NCBI GenBank assembly: GCA_964535195.1
Contig: CAZHSI010000012.1
Location: forward strand, 1 to 37,159
DNA: 37,159 bases
Reading direction: 5' to 3'
DNA from: UBA9339 sp964535195
Lineage (GTDB): Bacteria > Pseudomonadota > Gammaproteobacteria > UBA9339
The translations under genes and the position numbers were made by a program. A model generated the notes under the pieces. The model worked only from the letters and a program-made list of their open reading frames with translations, was not told where the DNA came from and ran no database searches. The number at the start of each line of letters is the position of its first letter. Within the stretch, counting starts at the first letter, position 1. Shown one piece after another: positions 33,258 through 37,159 of this stretch.

Positions 33258-33306
33258 AAATAGCTCCACCATTCCCCTTAGCAACTAAGGGGAATGGAAG
33301 CTATTT
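33258..33306 (-). terminator. Attenuator-like hairpin between rplL and rpoB
   Basis: Arms 33258-33281 and 33285-33306 pair almost completely: 11 bp next to a 3-base loop (ATTCCCCTTAG), then an internal bulge, then 8 bp (AAATAGCT). On the transcript the stem is followed by only a short U stretch (AUUUGUU), so partial termination or RNase III processing is likelier than full stop. E. coli has both an attenuator and an RNase III site here, lowering rpoBC relative to L7/L12. Confidence 0.75.
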
Positions 33307-33340
33307 TTAACTATTAAAAATATTATCTAATTAAAATCTA

Positions 33341-33718
33341 CTACTTGACCTCAACGGTTGCACCGGCTTCTTCAAGCTTCTTCTTAATACCGGCAGCATC
33401 ATCTTTGGATACACCCTCTTTAACATTCGCTGGAACGCCTTCGACCATGTCTTTAGCTTCTTTTAATCCTAAGCCAGTAACTTCACGAATAACTTTAATT
33501 ACATTTATTTTGTTAGAACCAAAGCTAGTCATCACCACGTTAAATGATGTTTTTTCTTCAGCAGCAACAGCACCAGCGGCAGCAGGAGCAGCGACAGCAA
33601 CAGCAGCAGCGGCAGAAACCCCAAATTTTTCTTCCATCATTTTTACTAATTCAACAATATCCATGATGCTTTTTTGTGAAACAGCTTCTAAAATTTGCTC
33701 ATTTGTAAGAACGGACAT
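33341..33718 (-). CDS. rplL: 50S ribosomal protein L7/L12
   Basis: L7/L12 is the multi-copy stalk protein that recruits and activates translation GTPases. The protein has 125 residues (E. coli 121). The N-terminal dimer domain (about 1-33, LEAVSQKSIMDIVELVKM pattern), an Ala/Val-rich hinge (about 36-56) and the C-terminal domain (about 57-125, INVIKVIREVTGLGLKEAK and EGVPANVKEGVSKDDA) are clear. It follows rplJ by 34 bases and has a good site (AGGAGAAT) before ATG. The hairpin downstream would allow it to be made in excess over rpoB. Confidence 0.98.
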   Translation of the reverse strand: MSVLTNEQILEAVSQKSIMDIVELVKMMEEKFGVSAAAAVAVAAPAAAGAVAAEEKTSFNVVMTSFGSNKINVIKVIREVTGLGLKEAKDMVEGVPANVKEGVSKDDAAGIKKKLEEAGATVEVK

Positions 33719-33752
33719 TTAATATTCTCCTCAAAAAAAATTATCAAAAAAT

Positions 33753-34277
33753 TTACGCGGATTGCTTATCACGTATAGCACCAACTGTACGTGTAAGCAT
33801 GGCATATGGCTCTGCCAAAGTACGCACCAACTTGGTAACTGGCGCCTTCATCACTGACATTAAAGTTGCTAGCGCTTGATCACGAGTTGGTAATGTAGCT
33901 ACGGCATCAAGATCTTTAGCCGATAACAACTTACCCCCTAAAGCTAAAGCACAAACAGTAAGCTTTTCGTAATCACGAACTGCATCTTTTAATAAACGAG
34001 CCACGGCGCCCGGATCCTCTTCGGAAAATGCCAAAAATACCGGACCTCTAAATGTTTCTTGCATACAAGAAAAGTCGGTATTTTCTACGGCGCGCCTCGC
34101 TAAAGTATTACGCACTATTCGCAGATAGATTCCACTTTTACGTGCTTTGCCACGTAGCTCAGTCATCTCAGCTACGGTTAAACCTCGATAATTAGCAACT
34201 CCAGCGGAAACTGCTTTTGCGGCAACACTTGCTACTTCATCCACAATGTTTTTTTTATCTTCAAGTTTCAGTACCAC
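33753..34277 (-). CDS. rplJ: 50S ribosomal protein L10
   Basis: L10 anchors L7/L12 dimers on 23S rRNA and in E. coli represses this operon as the L10-L12 complex. The protein has 174 residues (E. coli 165). The start is GTG (VLKLEDKKNIVDEVASVA), well supported by a strong GGGGGAGGA site seven bases upstream and by family alignment; the next ATG is too far in. NYRGLTVAEMTELRGKAR and RIVRNTLARRAVE define the RNA-binding half, and the C-terminal helix holds L12. The long leader contains a promoter and a hairpin. Confidence 0.97.
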   Translation of the reverse strand: MVLKLEDKKNIVDEVASVAAKAVSAGVANYRGLTVAEMTELRGKARKSGIYLRIVRNTLARRAVENTDFSCMQETFRGPVFLAFSEEDPGAVARLLKDAVRDYEKLTVCALALGGKLLSAKDLDAVATLPTRDQALATLMSVMKAPVTKLVRTLAEPYAMLTRTVGAIRDKQSA

Positions 34278-34618
34278 TAATTTTCCTCCCCCTGATCAAC
34301 GAAGATACTAAGGCTTGTTAACAAACCTTATCGAAAAAAAGCAAAAAATTTAAGGTAAAACCAAAAATTATACTAGATTAAATTTCTATGTATTTCAACT
34401 GGTTACCCCCCTCATTTCTCTACTTTATCTCTTAAAAATGCCGTTTTACAAAAGCACGGCACCGTTTATGTAGACTGAGAAACATCCCCAATTAACCCAG
34501 AAAAAGTCATTAAAGCACTCAACCCAGGGTCTACGGTCTCTAACGGTCAAGGCCAACAATACACTGGCCTCATCCGCAAAAACAAAAAATGACACACACT
34601 TTTAGACAAAAGTGCTGC
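34278..34618 (-). promoter_or_regulatory. Long rplJ leader, candidate L10 autoregulatory RNA
   Basis: The leader from the rplJ promoter is about 335 bases. In the transcript, ACC-GTAGAC (34537-34529) pairs with GTCTAC and, after a 6-base bulge, GGT (34475-34462), giving an asymmetric kink-like stem such as L10 binds in other bacteria. Directly after it comes a terminator-like hairpin. A second possible start is a TATAAT at 34367-34372 with TTGAAA 20 bases upstream. No protein-coding ORF is supported in the 506 bp between rplJ and rplA. Confidence 0.5.
34434..34461 (-). terminator. Intrinsic attenuator in the rplJ leader
   Basis: On the transcript TGCCGT (34461-34456) and ACGGCA (34444-34439) form a stem with an 11-base loop, followed at once by TTTTTAAG (34438 onward). 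It lies downstream of the rplJ promoter and directly beside the GGT used by the kink-like stem, so folding of one could affect the other. Confidence 0.6.
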
Positions 34619-34646
34619 ATAATACAACTTTTTTAATAAAAAGCAA
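34619..34646 (-). promoter_or_regulatory. Promoter of rplJL-rpoBC
   Basis: Minus strand: TTGCTT (34641-34646), 16-base A+T-rich spacer, TATTAT (34619-34624, five of six). It lies just downstream of the rplA terminator, the place of the L10 promoter in E. coli. The -35 is weak. Confidence 0.55.
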
Positions 34647-34736
34647 AGTTTTTTCATTAGATCGCTCAAAAATTAGGCGCGTTTACCGCGAGCAACTAGT
34701 TTACGCGGAGATCTACGAAAAAAAATTTATAATCGA

Positions 34737-34774
34737 CGAAAAGCAAACGACCGGAACTTTTATACTCCGGTCGT
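34737..34774 (-). terminator. Intrinsic terminator after rplA
   Basis: On the transcript ACGACCGGA (34774-34766) and TCCGGTCGT (34755-34747) form a perfect 9 bp stem with a 10-base loop, followed by TTGCTTTT. It begins about 10 bases after the rplA stop and separates the L11 operon from the rplJL-rpoBC operon. Confidence 0.85.
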
Positions 34775-34783
34775 CATTAACGG

Positions 34784-35488
34784 TTAACCTGCTGATGATT
34801 CAAGACTAGCCTGATCAATTAATAACCCTGGACCCATCGTGCTCGATAAAGAAACTTTTTTAAGATAAATACCTTTAGAGCTACTTGGTTTTACTCTTCT
34901 TAAGTCATTTAAAAGCGCAACCAGATTATCTTTTAAAGCTTCTGCTGAAAAACTAATTTTGCCAATAACGCTATGCACCACACCGCCTTTGTCAGCACGG
35001 TAACTAACTTGACCCGCTTTAGCATTTTTAACCGCCAGCGCTACATCAGCTGTTACGGTACCAACCTTAGGGTTTGGCATCAAGCCACGCGGACCTAAAA
35101 TCTGACCAAGCTGACCAACAATTCGCATAGCATCTGGCGTTGCAATCAAAATATCAAAATCCATCATCCCTTGCTTGATTTTCTCACCCAGATCATCAAA
35201 ACCTACGATATCAGCACCAGCTTTGGTAGCAGCCGCTGCATGATCACCTTGAGCAAATACTGCCACCCGGACTTTACGACCGGTACCGTGTGGCAACACT
35301 ACCGCGCCACGTACCGTTTGATCAGACTTACTAGCATCAATACCTAGATTAACGCTAACATCTACACTTTCATTAAATTTTAATGGGGGCAACGACTTAA
35401 GCAACTCGATAGCTTCGGTAATTGAGTACTGTTTACCTGCGACAACCTTCTCATTAACAACCTTCTGACGTTTAGTAATTCTAGACAT
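34784..35488 (-). CDS. rplA: 50S ribosomal protein L1
   Basis: L1 forms the mobile stalk at the E site and in E. coli represses the L11 operon. The protein has 234 residues, the same as E. coli. It starts MSRITKRQKVVNEKVVAGKQ; the two-domain fold shows KFNESVDVSVNLGIDASKSD, VRGAVVLPHGTG and the signature ILGPRGLMPNPKVGTVT. The start overlaps the end of rplK by 8 bases, so the two are translationally coupled. The stop is followed by a strong terminator. Confidence 0.98.
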   Translation of the reverse strand: MSRITKRQKVVNEKVVAGKQYSITEAIELLKSLPPLKFNESVDVSVNLGIDASKSDQTVRGAVVLPHGTGRKVRVAVFAQGDHAAAATKAGADIVGFDDLGEKIKQGMMDFDILIATPDAMRIVGQLGQILGPRGLMPNPKVGTVTADVALAVKNAKAGQVSYRADKGGVVHSVIGKISFSAEALKDNLVALLNDLRRVKPSSSKGIYLKKVSLSSTMGPGLLIDQASLESSAG

Positions 35489-35924
35489 TTTCCCCTCCGA
35501 TCACTTCAATACCCATATTTCTAGCAGTACCCATAATAGTACGCATCGCAGCCTTCAGATCTTTTGCGGTAAGATCGGGTTGTTTTACTTTAGCTATCTC
35601 TTCTACTTGCGCCAAAGTAACTTTGCCAATTTTTTGACTATGGGGGGTAGCACTACCTTTGGCCGCACCAAGGGCTTTCAACAATAGCACTGATGCTGGC
35701 GGGGTTTTAATAATGAAGGAAAAGCTCTTATCAGCAAAAACATCAATGACCACTGGCAAAGGTAAACCTTTCTCCATTTTTTGTGTTTTAGCATTGAACT
35801 GCTTACAAAACTCCATAATATTAACACCATGTTGTCCAAGAGCCGGACCAATTGGTGGGGCTGGATTTGCTTCACCAGCCTTAACTTGCAACCTAATTTT
35901 AGTACTTGCTTTTTTTACAGCCAT
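35481..35924 (-). CDS. rplK: 50S ribosomal protein L11
   Basis: L11 sits at the GTPase-associated centre and is needed for RelA activation on starved ribosomes. The protein has 147 residues (E. coli 142). The N-terminal domain has GEANPAPPIGPALGQHGVNI, with the proline-rich thiostrepton/micrococcin-contact segment intact, and the C-terminal RNA-binding domain ends in the signature MRTIMGTARNMGIEV. The start follows CAGGAGACAA. It heads the rplKA pair behind its own promoter. Confidence 0.98.
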   Translation of the reverse strand: MAVKKASTKIRLQVKAGEANPAPPIGPALGQHGVNIMEFCKQFNAKTQKMEKGLPLPVVIDVFADKSFSFIIKTPPASVLLLKALGAAKGSATPHSQKIGKVTLAQVEEIAKVKQPDLTAKDLKAAMRTIMGTARNMGIEVIGGENV

Positions 35925-35971
35925 ATTTGTCTCCTGGGTATATACGTGTTGTACCTATTGCAAACATAACA

Positions 35972-35999
35972 ATAATACTCGACTCCCCATTTTTGTTAA
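35972..35999 (-). promoter_or_regulatory. Promoter of rplKA
   Basis: Minus strand: TTAACA (35994-35999, five of six), 16-base spacer, TATTAT (35972-35977, five of six), placed right after the nusG stop. The leader to rplK is about 40 bases. This matches the location of the L11 promoter in E. coli. Confidence 0.7.
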
Positions 36000-36003
36000 T
36001 AAT

Positions 36004-36558
36004 CTAAGCTTTTTGCACCTGCGCAAATTCTAACTCTACGGGCGTTGAGCGCCCAAAAATCAACACCGACACAACCAGCCTACTTTTTTCATAATTAACC
36101 TCTTCCACCACCCCATCAAAATCGGCAAATGGACCGTTAATAATTCGCACAACCTCACCTGGGGCAAATAAAATTTTGGGACGTGGTTTTTCTGCCCCTT
36201 CTTGCACGCGGTATAAAATATCATCAATCTCTTTATTAGAAACTGCTGCCGGTTTATCGCTAGTACCACCAATAAACCCCATTACCCAAGGCACACTTTT
36301 TACCAAATGCCAACTTTCATCATCCATCTCCATTTGCACAAGAACATAGCCGGGAAAAAATTTACGCTTGCTACGACATTTTTGCCCACCACGCATTTCA
36401 ACTACTTCTTCAGTTGGGACAATAATCTCACCAAACTTACTTTCCATACCATGGAGCTTAATCCGTTCTTTAAGGTTATCCATCACGGCTAATTCTTTGC
36501 CAGAATAAGCATGGATAATATACCATCTAATATTTGACGATTGAGTTTCTTTATTCAT
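36004..36558 (-). CDS. nusG: Transcription elongation/antitermination factor NusG
   Basis: NusG binds RNA polymerase to suppress pausing and couples it to Rho or to the ribosome through S10. The protein has 184 residues (E. coli 181). The NGN domain (about 8-115) has WYIIHAYSGKELAVMDNLK and FFPGYVLVQMEMDDESWHLV; the C-terminal KOW domain (about 128-184) has FAPGEVVRIINGPFADFDGV and ends FAQVQKA. It starts 30 bases after secE. In most gammaproteobacteria secE and nusG form one transcript. Confidence 0.98.
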   Translation of the reverse strand: MNKETQSSNIRWYIIHAYSGKELAVMDNLKERIKLHGMESKFGEIIVPTEEVVEMRGGQKCRSKRKFFPGYVLVQMEMDDESWHLVKSVPWVMGFIGGTSDKPAAVSNKEIDDILYRVQEGAEKPRPKILFAPGEVVRIINGPFADFDGVVEEVNYEKSRLVVSVLIFGRSTPVELEFAQVQKA

Positions 36559-36588
36559 GAATATTTCTTTTGTCTTATTTAATAGATT

Positions 36589-36957
36589 TTATCTTGTAAA
36601 CAAACTAACCAACCACAGTAAAACAGAGTCGAGCGCCCATAAAACAAGAGACATCGCAAAAACTAACGCAGCAATTACTGCCGTTGTTTTTATGGTCTCA
36701 TCTCGCGTGGGCCACACAACTTTACGTAACTCCATTCTCGCTTCTTTAGAAAACGACCAAAAACGCCGACCCTGAGTGGTTAACAAAGCTAGGCCAAACA
36801 ATCCACCGCCCAAAACTATGCCCACAGTAAAACGTAACGACCACACAGTTTCTTTGAAATAAGAGTTAGCAACCACCCCCATCACAATTAAAATTGCGAT
36901 TACAATCCACAAAAACAAATCTAGTTTTGCCCGTGATGTATTTTTCGTTTCTTCCAT
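36589..36957 (-). CDS. secE: Protein translocase subunit SecE (three-helix form)
   Basis: SecE clamps SecY in the inner membrane. The protein has 122 residues (E. coli 127) with three membrane segments: about 11-33 (LFLWIVIAILIVMGVVA), about 42-62 (FTVGIVLGGGLFGLALL) and about 93-118 (AVIAALVFAMSLVLWALD). The amphipathic, conserved stretch EARMELRKVVWPTRDETIKT before the last segment is the SecY-contacting core. It lies between tRNA-Trp and nusG, the common arrangement downstream of tuf. Confidence 0.97.
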   Translation of the reverse strand: MEETKNTSRAKLDLFLWIVIAILIVMGVVANSYFKETVWSLRFTVGIVLGGGLFGLALLTTQGRRFWSFSKEARMELRKVVWPTRDETIKTTAVIAALVFAMSLVLWALDSVLLWLVSLFTR

Positions 36958-37016
36958 TTTACCTCTAAGCTTTATTCGTTTTATACTTCGTTTAACAAAT
37001 CAACTCTATCTCACTC

Positions 37017-37092
37017 TGGCAGGCCAGGAGGGAATCGAACCCCCAACCTACGGTTTTGGAGACCGCCGCTCTGCCAATTGAGCTACTGACCT
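37017..37092 (-). tRNA. tRNA-Trp (anticodon CCA)
   Basis: The acceptor stem AGGTCAG/CTGGCCT has one G-U pair. The D-arm (GCTCAATTGGCAGAGC), anticodon loop CTCCAAA with anticodon CCA, T-arm GGGGGTTCGATTCCCTCC and discriminator G are present. Unlike tRNA-Pro in this window, CCA is encoded (37019-37017). It lies 11 bases after tuf copy 2 and 59 bases before secE, so it is likely processed from the tuf-secE-nusG transcript. Confidence 0.97.
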
Positions 37093-37103
37093 AACAAAAA
37101 TAT

Positions 37104-37159
37104 CTATTCTAATATTTTCGCCACTACGCCGGCACCCACAGTCTTGCCGCCCTCTCTAA
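37104..37159 (-). CDS. tuf: Elongation factor Tu, copy 2 (3' end only)
   Basis: Only the last 17 complete codons (plus part of the next) and a TAG stop are present, ending AGVVAKILE. The 53 coding bases are identical to the end of the tuf gene at 20028-20080, but that gene stops with TAA. The contig ends within the shared sequence, as expected when an assembler cannot separate two tuf copies. The position before tRNA-Trp and secE matches tufB of E. coli. Confidence 0.93.
   Translation of the reverse strand, partial: REGGKTVGAGVVAKILE

Overview
The window is a draft-assembly contig from an A+T-rich gammaproteobacterium. The ribosomal, RpoB/RpoC, EF-Tu and EF-G sequences are of Escherichia coli type, SecE has three membrane segments, S14 is the long form, and an MlaA outer-membrane lipoprotein is present. 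An intracellular or host-associated Legionellales-type lineage (Coxiella/Rickettsiella-like) is my best guess. That placement is inference and was not tested.

From about 5.6 kb to the right end, everything lies on the minus strand and forms one continuous transcription and translation block. In transcription order (right to left) it runs: tuf copy 2 (only its 3' end), tRNA-Trp, secE, nusG, rplK, rplA, rplJ, rplL, rpoB, rpoC, rpsL, rpsG, fusA, tuf copy 1, then the S10 operon (rpsJ, rplC, rplD, rplW, rplB, rpsS, rplV, rpsC, rplP, rpmC, rpsQ), the spc operon (rplN, rplX, rplE, rpsN, rpsH, rplF, rplR, rpsE, rpmD, rplO, secY, rpmJ) and the alpha operon (rpsM, rpsK, rpsD, rpoA, rplQ). The rif and str/S10/spc/alpha clusters, which are separate in E. 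coli, are joined here. Sigma-70-like promoters are visible before rplK, rplJ and rpsL. Intrinsic terminators follow rplA and rplQ. Attenuator-like hairpins lie in the rplJ leader and between rplL and rpoB.

The left 5 kb is accessory. It holds a surface or secreted protein with tandem Big_2 Ig-like repeats (broken by a 100-N gap), an outer-membrane beta-barrel protein, mlaA, tRNA-Pro(CGG), and ssb on the plus strand, convergent with rplQ.

The least expected structure is a family of about 120-130 bp two-armed palindromic elements inside the ribosomal protein operons, directly upstream of rplP, rpmJ and rplV. Each outer arm supplies the Shine-Dalgarno region of the next gene, so the folded RNA would bury it. 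All three share a terminal-loop sequence holding an in-frame mini-ORF. Single-arm relatives precede rpoC, rpsG, rpmD and possibly rplQ. They may be mobile palindromes that bring a ribosome-binding site, or a cis-regulatory RNA family. Other items worth a look are a long-form S14 with a C-C-C-H zinc site, a 13-residue insertion in S7, an acidic RpoA tail, and repeats coinciding with both contig ends and the internal gap.
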